Positions 26,954 to 34,454 of a DNA stretch of 64,000 bases are shown in pieces. Under the pieces are notes generated by a model. It saw only the letters and a program-made list of their open reading frames with translations, was not told the origin of the DNA and made no database searches. Each line of letters opens with the position of its first letter. Positions within the stretch are counted from its first letter, which is position 1. This stretch comes from Actinospineispora spinosispora DSM 44797 (GTDB lineage Bacteria > Actinomycetota > Actinomycetes > Mycobacteriales > Pseudonocardiaceae). The position numbers and the translations under genes were made by a program. The DNA lies in NCBI RefSeq assembly GCF_000429025.1, contig NZ_AUBB01000006.1:248001-312000 (forward strand). The letters run 5' to 3'.

Positions 26954-26981
26954 TGCCGGGCTCCTCTCTGCCACCGGCACG

Positions 26982-27197
26982 CTACTCGCGCCAGCGGCCC
27001 GCTGTCGGGTCGAGGATCGCGGTCAGCCGCTCGGCCGGCAACCAGGCCAGTGCCTCGAGCTGGAGCGCGTCCAGGTAGGCCACGCGCCCTCCCCTGAGGT
27101 CTTCGATGCGGAGCCGGGGCCCGTTCGCGTCGGTGTCGACGCTGACCGATACGGCGGCGAACTCGCTCTCCACCACCCCAAGCTGCTGCTCGGCCAC
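26982..27197 (-). CDS. Small conserved protein (annotated as dihydrodiol dehydrogenase in actinobacteria)
   Basis: About 71 residues from GTG 27197; GTGs at 27176 and 27173 are alternatives. The core EFAAVSVSVDT...GPRLRIEDLRGGRVAYLDALQLEALAWLPAERLTAIL resembles a short actinobacterial family often called dihydrodiol dehydrogenase in databases, although it is far too small for an SDR and the name is doubtful. It lies upstream of the CoA ligase and divergent from the crotonase gene, sharing operator site 2. Confidence 0.6.
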   Translation of the reverse strand: MAEQQLGVVESEFAAVSVSVDTDANGPRLRIEDLRGGRVAYLDALQLEALAWLPAERLTAILDPTAGRWRE

Positions 27198-27227
27198 GAT
27201 CCGCGCACCGCCTCTGCCGACATTTGA

Positions 27228-27250
27228 TCGGACACTGTGTCTGGACAGGA
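27228..27250. promoter_or_regulatory. Operator, site 2 (imperfect, overlapping half-sites)
   Basis: TCGGACA-N3-TGTCTGG, followed by an overlapping TCTGGACA half-site. It matches the perfect palindrome at 23057 in its GGACA-N3-TGTC core. It lies immediately upstream of the crotonase gene and could also serve the divergent small gene. Confidence 0.6.
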
Positions 27251-28065
27251 TGTTAGCATCACTTCCCGTGTCCGATGACGACGATTCGATCCGCTCCTGG
27301 GTCGACGCAGGCGTGGCCCATATCGAGCTCAACCGGCCCGAGGCGCTCAACGCCTGGACGCCGGACATGGGTCGCGCGCTGCTCACGACGCTGAACAAGG
27401 CATCGGCCGACCCCGCCGTGCGGGCGGTGCTGATCTCCGGGGCCGGGCGGGCGTTCAGCGCGGGCGCCGACGTCAAGAACGCGCGCGAGCTGCTGCCGAA
27501 CGGCGATCCGGACCTGTCCGGCAGGCTGCGCGAGATCTACAACCCGATCGTCCTCGCGGTCCGGTCGGCGCCGAAGCCGGTGATCGCGGCCATCCACGGC
27601 GCCTGCGCGGGCATCGGCGCCTCGCTCGCACTCGCCTGCGACCTGGTGCTCGCCGCCGAGAACGCCTATCTGCTCATGGCGTTCGTCCGGATCGGCGTGA
27701 TGCCCGACGGTGGTATCTCCCTGTTCCTCGCCGAGCGGGTCGGTCTCACCAGGGCCGCCCAGCTGACGATGCTCGGCGACCGTCTCCCCGCTCGGACCGC
27801 ACTGGACTGGGGCCTGGTCACCGAAATCCACCCGGTCGACGAGCTGATGCCCTCGGCAACCGCACTGGCCCGCCGGCTCGCCGAAGGGCCCACCGTGGCG
27901 CTGGCGAACATCAAGCGCACGCTCAACGACGCCGCGCAGACCGGCTTGGCTCGGCACCTGGAGCTCGAGGCCACCCGCCAGCAGGAACACGGCGGCACGT
28001 TCGACTACGCCGAGGGCCGCGCGGCGTTCATCGAGAAGCGATCCACGAGGTTCGAGGGCCGCTGA
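27250..28065 (+). CDS. Enoyl-CoA hydratase/isomerase (crotonase fold)
   Basis: 271 residues from ATG 27250 (GTG 27268 possible). Crotonase motifs: ELNRPEALNAW, SGAGRAFSAGADVKN (oxyanion hole), IHGACAGIGASLALACDLVLAAENAY, GVMPDGGISLFL. The residue usually Glu/Asp in the catalytic loop is Asp in MPDGG. Hydratase, isomerase and hydrolase activities are not distinguishable. Controlled by the operator just upstream; probably part of the same acyl-CoA pathway as the neighbouring genes. Confidence 0.88.
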   Translation: MLASLPVSDDDDSIRSWVDAGVAHIELNRPEALNAWTPDMGRALLTTLNKASADPAVRAVLISGAGRAFSAGADVKNARELLPNGDPDLSGRLREIYNPIVLAVRSAPKPVIAAIHGACAGIGASLALACDLVLAAENAYLLMAFVRIGVMPDGGISLFLAERVGLTRAAQLTMLGDRLPARTALDWGLVTEIHPVDELMPSATALARRLAEGPTVALANIKRTLNDAAQTGLARHLELEATRQQEHGGTFDYAEGRAAFIEKRSTRFEGR

Positions 28066-28085
28066 CGCGGCCGCGTACGCTGGGT

Positions 28086-28101
28086 AGACGACTGGTCATC
28101 T
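28086..28101. promoter_or_regulatory. Operator AGACGACTGGTCAT, TetR autoregulatory site
   Basis: AGACGACTGGTCAT at 28086-28099 matches 13 of 14 bases with the reverse complement of the site at 29445-29457, upstream of the convergent hypothetical gene. The two sites flank the TetR/hypothetical pair. Confidence 0.6.
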
Positions 28102-28118
28102 ATACCGGGAGCCATGCG

Positions 28119-28703
28119 ATGCCTAGGCCCAGCCTCCGAGAGCACGTGATCGCGGCGGCGGTCGAACAGTTCCACCGGCGCGGTTATCACGCGAGCGGCG
28201 TCAAGGACATCACCGACGCCGCGAACCTGCCGAAGGGCTCGTTCTACAACTACTTCTCCAGCAAGGAGGAGATGGCCCTGGAGGCCCTGCGCCGGTACGG
28301 GCTCGGCCGTCAGCTGGAACGGCTACGCGACCCGGGCACGCCTCCGGTCGACCGACTGCGCGCGCACTTCGTGTTCTTCGGCGACGACCTCAACCATGAC
28401 GGGACCAACCTCGGCTGCATGTTCGGCAACTTCGCGGCCGAGTCCATCTCGACCGGGCCCGCGCTCCGTGACGCGGTCGGCAATGCATGGAGCCACTGGA
28501 TCGCCGCGCTGACCGTCGCCCTGACCGAGATGAAGGAGCTGGGCGAACTGCCGGCGGACCGGGATGTCGACCTGCTCGCCCGCGGCTTGGCCCGCGCCTG
28601 GCAAGGCACTGTGCTGCACGCCAAGGTGCTGCAGGACATGTCCCCGATCGACGACTTCTTCGCCGGAGTGTTCGAGCCGCTGCTCGGGCTGCCGGCTCGC
28701 TGA
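28119..28703 (+). CDS. TetR/AcrR regulator
   Basis: 194 residues. The HTH at ~8-52 is REHVIAAAVEQFHRRGYHASGVKDITDAANLPKGSFYNYFSSKEEM, the NemR/AcuR-like class; the C-terminal part has GCMFGNFAAE, a Cys-containing ligand-site helix seen in regulators that sense electrophiles. An ATG at 28113 is also possible. It is convergent with the next gene (4-bp gap), and both have the same operator in front. Confidence 0.87.
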   Translation: MPRPSLREHVIAAAVEQFHRRGYHASGVKDITDAANLPKGSFYNYFSSKEEMALEALRRYGLGRQLERLRDPGTPPVDRLRAHFVFFGDDLNHDGTNLGCMFGNFAAESISTGPALRDAVGNAWSHWIAALTVALTEMKELGELPADRDVDLLARGLARAWQGTVLHAKVLQDMSPIDDFFAGVFEPLLGLPAR

Positions 28704-28707
28704 CCGG

Positions 28708-29433
28708 TCAGCTCACCCGGATGTCGGACAGGTCGATGGACACCATGAGCTGGTCGAGAACGGGGCCGTCGGGAGACTCGCGCCGATAGGCCCGCCGCGT
28801 CGTCGGCACCAGGATTCCGCCCGCGTCGATCAGGTCGGACACGTAGTGCACGCCGATGAACCCGCCGGCCACGTCGACCCGGTAGTCGTTGCGCCGCAAC
28901 AGGTGGTCGTGTTCACCGAAGTAGAACTCCTGCACGGTGCTGTGGCCCGCGATGTGCGCCGGGTAGCGCGCGCTCAGCCCGAGCCAGCGTTCGCCGTGAT
29001 CGGTGACCGGCTCGATCTCGGTCACGGTGAACCCGGGCATGGCCAGCAGGAACGGTGCGGTCAGATAGGTCCACAGCGCATAGCCGTTGAAGTAGGCGCG
29101 GTGCAACGCATCCCACGGGGTCGCCAGCGTGTGACCGGCGAACGACTCCCTCGGCGCCCGACGTTCCGCGACCACCCGGCCGTCCAGCTTCTCGATCGCG
29201 ATCCGGTCGGCGGTGAAGTCGGTGCGCTGGTCCGGCGCACCGTAGGGCTGCACGGACGCCCACTGCTCGTGCAGGCGCACGGTCATCTCGCGCGGGTCCG
29301 AGTCCTGGACCAGGCCCTTGATCCCCCACAGGTCGCCACCGCTCACGATGCTCGCCCGGATCGTCGTCAGCTCGCGCCAGCGCTCCAGACCGCCGTGCGC
29401 GTCCAGCACCTTGCCCAGCAGCTCGTTGCCCAT
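28708..29433 (-). CDS. Conserved protein of unknown function, TetR-linked
   Basis: 241 residues from ATG 29433. No signal peptide. N-terminus GNELLGKVLDAHGGLERWRELTTIRASI, then alternating strands (TADRIAIEKLDGRVV..., EFYFGEHDHLLRRNDYRVD...) suggesting a beta-sheet, LolA-like half-barrel; this is inference only. The shared operator with the convergent TetR gene says it is that regulator's target. Function unknown. Confidence 0.7.
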   Translation of the reverse strand: MGNELLGKVLDAHGGLERWRELTTIRASIVSGGDLWGIKGLVQDSDPREMTVRLHEQWASVQPYGAPDQRTDFTADRIAIEKLDGRVVAERRAPRESFAGHTLATPWDALHRAYFNGYALWTYLTAPFLLAMPGFTVTEIEPVTDHGERWLGLSARYPAHIAGHSTVQEFYFGEHDHLLRRNDYRVDVAGGFIGVHYVSDLIDAGGILVPTTRRAYRRESPDGPVLDQLMVSIDLSDIRVS

Positions 29434-29440
29434 TCCATGA

Positions 29441-29458
29441 ATATGACCGGTCGTCTTA
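29441..29458. promoter_or_regulatory. Operator ATGACCGGTCGTCT, second site
   Basis: Contains the palindrome GACCGGTC (29445-29452) 11 bp before the start of the hypothetical gene. Same motif as at 28086, opposite orientation. Confidence 0.6.
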
Positions 29459-29500
29459 GCTTTGTCAAACCCCGGTGGAGGACACTCGGCCTGCCCCGAG

Positions 29501-30016
29501 CTACGCGTCCGCGAGCACCGCGTCCAGGCGTCTGACCAGCTCGGGTGTCTCGATGACGTCGGTGAAATGGGTGAGGAACACACCGGAGCGGTCGAGCAGG
29601 TACGTGATGGCGGAATGCGGCACCACGTACTCCTCGATGCCCTCCGGGTCGCGCTGACGCCGGGCGAACACCCGGAACTCCTCACGCGCCGCCGACAGCT
29701 CCACCTCGGAGCCGGTCAGTCCGGTGAAACGCGGGAAGTTCGCCGCGAGGAACTGCTTCATCCGTCCGGGGGTGTCGCGCTCCGGGTCCACGGTGATGTA
29801 CAGCGGCTCGAGCAGCTCAGCCCGCTCCCCCAGCCCGTCCAGTACCGCCGTGAGCCTGGTCAATGCCCTCGGACACACCACCTTGCAGTGCGTGAACCCG
29901 AAGAAGATCAACGGGAACTTTCCGTGATAGGTGGCGTTCGTGACCCGGCGACCGTCGTGGTCGATGAGGTCGAACCGCGCGCCCACCAGCGGTCCCCGTG
30001 CCGCACCACTACTCAT
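29501..30016 (-). CDS. SCO1/SenC-family protein
   Basis: 171 residues from ATG 30016 with GGGAGG upstream. Thioredoxin-like fold with the copper/redox motif in GFTHCKVVCPRAL (CxxxC) and the partner His in VPHSAITYLLD. SCO proteins deliver copper to the CuA site of cytochrome c oxidase or act as thiol reductases. Unusually there is no signal peptide or N-terminal TM segment, so this version may be cytosolic. No cytochrome oxidase gene is nearby; the CtaG-like gene is 23 kb away. Confidence 0.85.
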   Translation of the reverse strand: MSSGAARGPLVGARFDLIDHDGRRVTNATYHGKFPLIFFGFTHCKVVCPRALTRLTAVLDGLGERAELLEPLYITVDPERDTPGRMKQFLAANFPRFTGLTGSEVELSAAREEFRVFARRQRDPEGIEEYVVPHSAITYLLDRSGVFLTHFTDVIETPELVRRLDAVLADA

Positions 30017-30047
30017 GCATCCTCCCTTGTCCTCGCTGAAGCCAAGA

Positions 30048-30095
30048 ACCCGTGAGTGATTTGGGCTGCTCTGGCAGCCCAAATCACTCACGGGT
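30048..30095. repeat. 48-bp perfect hairpin, GTGAGTG-ended
   Basis: 22-bp perfect arms beginning ACCCGTGAGTG and ending CACTCACGGGT around a TCTG loop. The ends match those of the 123-bp elements, so it may be a reduced relative. It lies between two codirectional minus-strand genes and may terminate the 30.1-32.4 kb operon. Confidence 0.85.
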
Positions 30096-30130
30096 CCGCC
30101 GTTGACGCCAGCCCTACCCGGGCGCGTTCC

Positions 30131-30871
30131 TCAGGCGCCGAGCCCCATGCCGCCGGAGACGGCGAGCGTCTCGCCGGTGACGAAGCCGGCCTCCTCCGAG
30201 GCCAGGAACGCGGCTCCCGCCGCCACCTCCTCGGGGGTGCCCAACCGCCCCAGCTGAGTGCCCGCGATCATCGCCGCGACCATCTTGTCGCCCGGCTCAC
30301 CCAGCGCGCGCACCTTGTCCAGCAGCGGCGTCTCGATGGGCCCCGGCACCAGCGTGTTCGCGGTGATCGCGAACCGGGCGTTCTCCCTGGCGATCGACTT
30401 CATGAACCCGATCGCGGCGGCCTTCGTCGCCGCGTACACCGCGTTCCCCTTGGACCCGATCCGTCCGGCCTCCGAGGACACCGTGACGATCCGGCCGTAG
30501 CGGGCGCGCTGCATGGCGGGCAGGACCGCCTGGGTGCAGGCGAACACGCCCTCCAGGTTGACCGCGAGCATGCGACGCCACTGGGTCGGCGTGACCTCGG
30601 TGAACCAGCAGAACTCGTCGTACCCGGCGTTGTTGACCAGCACGTCGATCGTCCGTTCCCCGCCGAGAGCCGCGCGCACGGCGTCCGGGTCGGAGACGTC
30701 CAGCCCGACCGCCTCGCCGCCGATCTCGTCGGCGACCGCGCGCGCGGGCTCCAGATCGATGTCGGCGACCAGCACGTGAGCACCCTCGTCGGCCAGGCGG
30801 CGCGCGATACCCGCTCCGATGCCCCGCCCACCGCCGGTGACCACGGCACGCCGACCGTTCAGCCGCCCCAT
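30131..30871 (-). CDS. SDR-family oxidoreductase (3-hydroxyacyl-CoA dehydrogenase/ketoreductase-like)
   Basis: 246 residues with VTGGGRGIGAG, NNAGY, VSSEAG with catalytic Ser, and YAATKAA. The C-terminus GETLAVSGGMGLGA is the classical SDR ending. Third gene of an operon after two crotonase-fold genes (1-bp gap), so oxidation of a 3-hydroxyacyl-CoA is a reasonable role. This is inferred from context. Confidence 0.87.
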   Translation of the reverse strand: MGRLNGRRAVVTGGGRGIGAGIARRLADEGAHVLVADIDLEPARAVADEIGGEAVGLDVSDPDAVRAALGGERTIDVLVNNAGYDEFCWFTEVTPTQWRRMLAVNLEGVFACTQAVLPAMQRARYGRIVTVSSEAGRIGSKGNAVYAATKAAAIGFMKSIARENARFAITANTLVPGPIETPLLDKVRALGEPGDKMVAAMIAGTQLGRLGTPEEVAAGAAFLASEEAGFVTGETLAVSGGMGLGA

Positions 30872-30872
30872 G

Positions 30873-31694
30873 TCAGCGTCCGGTGAACTTCGGCGCGCGG
30901 CGCTCGATCACGGCCGCGAGACCTTCACGGGAGTCCGCCGTGCCGGACAGCTCGGACACCGTTCGCGCCTCGTCCGGCAGCGCGGCCTCGACCGATCGTC
31001 CGACGCCGTCCCACAGCAGCCGCTTGCTCGCCGCGAGTGCCAGCGGCGCGCCGTCGGCGAGTGTGGTCGCCAGCTCGTCGGCGGCGGCGTGCAGCTCCTC
31101 GTCCGGCACGACCTTGTTGACCAGCCCGATCTCGTAGGCCCGCGCCGCGGTCAGGGTCGGGTTCAGCAGGACGAGCTCCATCGCCCGGTGCAGCCCGATC
31201 AGCCGCGACAGGGTCACCGACACCCCGGCGTCCGGGGCCATGCCCGCCCTGGTCGCCCCGGGAAGGAACTTCGCCGACTCGGCCGCGACCACCAGGTCGG
31301 CGGCACACACCAGCCCGAACCCACCACCACCGGCCGCGAAGCCGTGCACCGCCGCGATCACCGGGGCGTTCAACCGCATGAGCGCGCCGACCGAGATCTG
31401 CAGCCAGGACGTCGCCTCACGCAGGTAGTCCGGCAGCGCCTCGCCCTTCGACGCGAAGTCCTTGATGTCACCACCCGCGCAGAAGTTCGCGCCGGCGCCG
31501 GACACCACGAGCACACGCAGCGCGGGCTCGCCGTGGCAGATCATCAGCGCGTCGTAGAGCGACCGCAGGAACGGCACGCTCATGCCGTTGGCCGCCTCCG
31601 GCCGGTTGAGCGTCAGGTGCGCGACGCCGTTGTCCTCCAGGTCCAGCAGCGTCATGCCGCTGTCGATCAACTTCCGGGTCACGCCGTCCCTCAC
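30873..31694 (-). CDS. Enoyl-CoA hydratase/isomerase (crotonase fold)
   Basis: 273 residues from GTG overlapping the upstream stop (GTGA). Motifs: TLNRPEAANGMS, VVSGAGANFCAGGDIKDF, VHGFAAGGGGFGLVCAADLVVAAESA, GMAPDAGVSVTLSRLIG. Asp in APDAG stands at the catalytic-loop position. An ATG at 31655 is an alternative start. Second gene of the operon; the two tandem crotonase genes probably catalyse different steps. Confidence 0.88.
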   Translation of the reverse strand: MRDGVTRKLIDSGMTLLDLEDNGVAHLTLNRPEAANGMSVPFLRSLYDALMICHGEPALRVLVVSGAGANFCAGGDIKDFASKGEALPDYLREATSWLQISVGALMRLNAPVIAAVHGFAAGGGGFGLVCAADLVVAAESAKFLPGATRAGMAPDAGVSVTLSRLIGLHRAMELVLLNPTLTAARAYEIGLVNKVVPDEELHAAADELATTLADGAPLALAASKRLLWDGVGRSVEAALPDEARTVSELSGTADSREGLAAVIERRAPKFTGR

Positions 31695-32449
31695 TTACGC
31701 TCGGTGAATGCCGCGATCGCGGCGTCTCCGGTCGACCCGACCAGATGGTCGAGCACGGCCTCCAGCTCCAGGTCCAGACCCTCGTCCAACGACAGCTCCG
31801 CGCTTGCCCGCACCAGCCGCTTGCTCGCGGCGAGTGCGGGAGCGGAGCCGGCGAGCAGTCGGTCGGTCAGGTCGCCGACCGCCTGTTCCAGGTGGTCAGG
31901 GGGGACGGCGCGGTAGACAAGGCCCCACGCGGCGGCGTCGGCACCGCTGATCCGGTCGCCGGTCAGGATCAGGCCGAGTGCACGCTGCCGCCCGACGATC
32001 TCGGCGAGCCGCTGGGTGCTGCCCCCACCGGGAATCTGGCCGAAACGGGCGTGGATGTCGGCGAGCCGCGCATCGGTCGAGGCCACCGCGATGTCACAGG
32101 CCTGAATCAGCTCGAACCCGCCAGCGGCCGCGTTGCCCTCGACGACGACCACGACCGGAACGGGAACCTCGGCGATGGCGGCCAGTGCCGCGCGGAACGA
32201 CCGGAACAGCTCGGCGAGCGCCTCCCGGCCCTGCTTGCGTAGCCGGTCGACCTCGTGGACGTCACCGCCGACGCTGAGGTTGCCACCGGTGCCCCTGATG
32301 ACGATCACGTCGCTGCCGGCGGCGAGCTCCCGGACCCCGGCCTCCAGCCCACGCGCCAACCCGACGTTGATCGCGTTGAACACCGAGGGACGGTTCAGCG
32401 TCAGCCGCCCGACTCGACCGTCGGCGTGAACCAGTACCTCGTCGGCCAC
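31691..32449 (-). CDS. Enoyl-CoA hydratase/isomerase (crotonase fold)
   Basis: 252 residues. Motifs: TLNRPSVFNAIN, VIRGTGGNLSVGGDVHEVDRLR (Ser replaces the usual Ala/Cys in the oxyanion loop), VEGNAAAGGFELIQACDIAVASTDA, GQIPGGGSTQRLAEIVG. The catalytic-loop acid is replaced by Gly (IPGGG), so it may be an isomerase or hydrolase. First gene of the operon, with operator site 3 about 24 bp upstream. Confidence 0.88.
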   Translation of the reverse strand: MADEVLVHADGRVGRLTLNRPSVFNAINVGLARGLEAGVRELAAGSDVIVIRGTGGNLSVGGDVHEVDRLRKQGREALAELFRSFRAALAAIAEVPVPVVVVVEGNAAAGGFELIQACDIAVASTDARLADIHARFGQIPGGGSTQRLAEIVGRQRALGLILTGDRISGADAAAWGLVYRAVPPDHLEQAVGDLTDRLLAGSAPALAASKRLVRASAELSLDEGLDLELEAVLDHLVGSTGDAAIAAFTERK

Positions 32450-32472
32450 GTCGCCCCCTGCCAGTCAAACTG

Positions 32473-32490
32473 TCTGGACACACTGTCCGA
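32473..32490. promoter_or_regulatory. Operator TCTGGACA-N3-TGTCCGA, site 3
   Basis: Left half identical to site 1, right half TGTCC with a shifted end. Located between the divergent crotonase operon and the response-regulator gene. A further AACACTGTG lies 3 bp to the right. Confidence 0.65.
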
Positions 32491-32547
32491 GAACACTGTG
32501 GCCCGCGCGCCGCGCCGAGTCAAGCCGACCTGTGAGAGCGTGACCAC

Positions 32548-33213
32548 GTGAACGTGGCTCCACTGGTGGTCGTCATCGTCGATGATCATGAACTGTTCGC
32601 GCAGGGCCTCGCGCTCCTCCTGGAGAGCAAGGCGGGCGACCGGTTCACCGTCGGCGGGCTCACCACGCGTGTCGAGGAAGCGGCCGGACTCGTCGAGTCC
32701 TGCGCCGCCGACCTGGCGATCGTCGACCTGGCCATGCCTCCGCTGGGCGGAGCGGTCGCGATCCGTCAGATCAAGCAGCGGCGGCCGAGCACGCGGGTGC
32801 TGGCGCTGTCCGGCTCGGACGACCTGGCGCTGGCCGAGCGGGCGCTGCGCGCCGGCGCCGACGGTTTCCTCCCGAAGTCCGCCGATCCCGATGTGCTGCT
32901 CAGCCCGCTTCTCACCGTCGCGGCGGGCCTGCGGGTCATGCCGCCCGCACTGCTCGAATCACTGCTCGCCTCGGCCCGCAAACCCCCCGACGAGCTGCTG
33001 GAACGGCTCGACAGCCAGGACCGCACGCTGTGGGTGCTGATCGCGCGGGGTCTGGAGACCGCCGACATCGCGACCCGGATGTTCGTTTCGGAACGGACCG
33101 CCAAGCGCATGGTCGCCGCGCTACTGCACAAGCTCGACGTGCCCAACCGGACCGAGGCGGCCGGTCTCGCCGGCCACTACGGCCTACTGGACGAATCGGA
33201 CATGCCCCTGTGA
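32548..33213 (+). CDS. Response regulator, NarL/LuxR type
   Basis: 221 residues from GTG. Receiver domain with VVIVDDHELF and phospho-acceptor Asp in AIVDLAMPP, Lys in GFLPKSADP; C-terminal LuxR HTH (LIARGLETADIATRMFVSERTAKRMVAALLHKL). No histidine kinase is adjacent, but one lies 1.2 kb downstream beyond the R2lox gene and is the obvious partner. The stop codon is taken from the left end of a 123-bp repeat. Confidence 0.87.
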   Translation: MNVAPLVVVIVDDHELFAQGLALLLESKAGDRFTVGGLTTRVEEAAGLVESCAADLAIVDLAMPPLGGAVAIRQIKQRRPSTRVLALSGSDDLALAERALRAGADGFLPKSADPDVLLSPLLTVAAGLRVMPPALLESLLASARKPPDELLERLDSQDRTLWVLIARGLETADIATRMFVSERTAKRMVAALLHKLDVPNRTEAAGLAGHYGLLDESDMPL

Positions 33214-33329
33214 GTGGCAAGGGGTTGTACCCCGAAGGGGCGCCGAAGGCGTAGCAACCCGTGCCACTCACGACCGCTTGTTGGTCGTGAGTGGCACGGG
33301 TCGCTATAGGACCCCTTGCCACTCACAGG
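33207..33329. repeat. 123-bp palindromic element, copy C
   Basis: Outer arms CCTGTGAGTGGCAAGGGG / CCCCTTGCCACTCACAGG, inner stem around GTGCCACTCACGACC, and the asymmetric CCCCGAAGGGG part. It overlaps the last codon and stop of the response regulator and fills the gap to the convergent R2lox gene. Confidence 0.9.
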
Positions 33330-33334
33330 TCGGA

Positions 33335-34318
33335 TTAGCTAGCGGTGACCAGCGCCTGGCGCTGCACCTCCGCGTCCTCTTCGCCGAACTTGTCCTCCAG
33401 CTCCATCGGCGAGTAGTCCTCGTCGATCTCCAGCGGGTTGCGGCCCCTCGCGCCCTGGATCGACTCCAGGCGGCGCATCAACTTCTCGGCCGCGTACTGG
33501 GTCATCTCTTCCTGCACGATCCCGAACGGCGCTTCCTTACCCTCGAACCGGCTGTAAATCTCGTTCGTCAGCTCGATCGCGGGTTCCATCAGCTTGCCCA
33601 TGTGCTGCTCGACGACGGTCCAGTTCGCGTCGTCGGCGGCGACGTGGCGGCGGCAGGTGAAGGTGCCCCACGCCATGTGGCGGCGCTCGTCGTCACCGAT
33701 GTGCTTGATCAGCTTCTGCATGCCGGGCAGCAGGCCCCTGCTGTTGCACACCTTGGCCCAGGCGAAGTAGCCGGTCAGCGCGAGGCAGCCCTCGACGATG
33801 TGGTTGTAGGTCACCGAGGCCCGGACCTGCGCGGCGGGCGACGGGTCGTCCATGAGCGCGTACATGGCCTTGGGCTGCTCGACCTTGAAGATCACGTCGT
33901 ACGCCGGGCCGTACTCGGCGTAGTCGTGCAGGTCGCCGTCAAGGCCGACCGCGTCGAACCACATCCGGAAGCCCTGCATGTGCTTGGCCTCCTCGAACGC
34001 GAACTGCGCGAGGTAGGTCTCGTCGGCCAGCCGCCCCTCGGCCGCCATGGCGTGCATGAACGGCTGGATGTCCTGGGTGACCGACTCCTCGCCTGCCATG
34101 AACCGCGCGGCGAGCGACGCGGTCATCAACTGCTCGTCGTCGGTCATCGATGCGAAGTCCTCGGCGTCCTTCGAGAAGTCGATGTCCTCGGGGTTCCAGA
34201 ACTTCTTGTTGCCCTTGCGGAACAGCTTCATCGGGAACGACTCCATGCGCAGCCCGCCGGGACACAGACTGCCGAAGCCGTTGCGTTTGTTGTGCTCGAT
34301 GATGCGGTCGATGGCCAT
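33335..34318 (-). CDS. R2-like ligand-binding oxidase (R2lox)
   Basis: 327 residues, ferritin-like, not a true ribonucleotide reductase R2. Aligning from memory with M. tuberculosis Rv0233 at a constant offset of 9, all key positions are kept: metal ligands E77, E110, H113, E176, E211, H214, and the Val80-Tyr171 pair that forms the ether crosslink. R2lox assembles an Mn/Fe site and binds a long-chain fatty-acid-like ligand; its physiological role is unknown. GAGGAG precedes the ATG. It lies between a response regulator and a histidine kinase on the other strand. Confidence 0.93.
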   Translation of the reverse strand: MAIDRIIEHNKRNGFGSLCPGGLRMESFPMKLFRKGNKKFWNPEDIDFSKDAEDFASMTDDEQLMTASLAARFMAGEESVTQDIQPFMHAMAAEGRLADETYLAQFAFEEAKHMQGFRMWFDAVGLDGDLHDYAEYGPAYDVIFKVEQPKAMYALMDDPSPAAQVRASVTYNHIVEGCLALTGYFAWAKVCNSRGLLPGMQKLIKHIGDDERRHMAWGTFTCRRHVAADDANWTVVEQHMGKLMEPAIELTNEIYSRFEGKEAPFGIVQEEMTQYAAEKLMRRLESIQGARGRNPLEIDEDYSPMELEDKFGEEDAEVQRQALVTAS

Positions 34319-34454
34319 CGATGTACTCCTCGGTGAATACGGGAACGGCACGTCACAGCTCGTGTGTCGATCATCACACGGCGGCACAGGCGAATTCGCG
34401 GGCCGCGCGCGCCACGGATGGCCCACGGGGGCCAATCCGGTGCACGATCGCCGG

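Noticed and set aside
33335-34318. Ribonucleotide reductase beta subunit (NrdF/NrdB)
   Set aside because: First metal ligand is Glu, and the Val-Tyr crosslink pair and YNHIVEG context are R2lox-specific; no nrdE/nrdA nearby.
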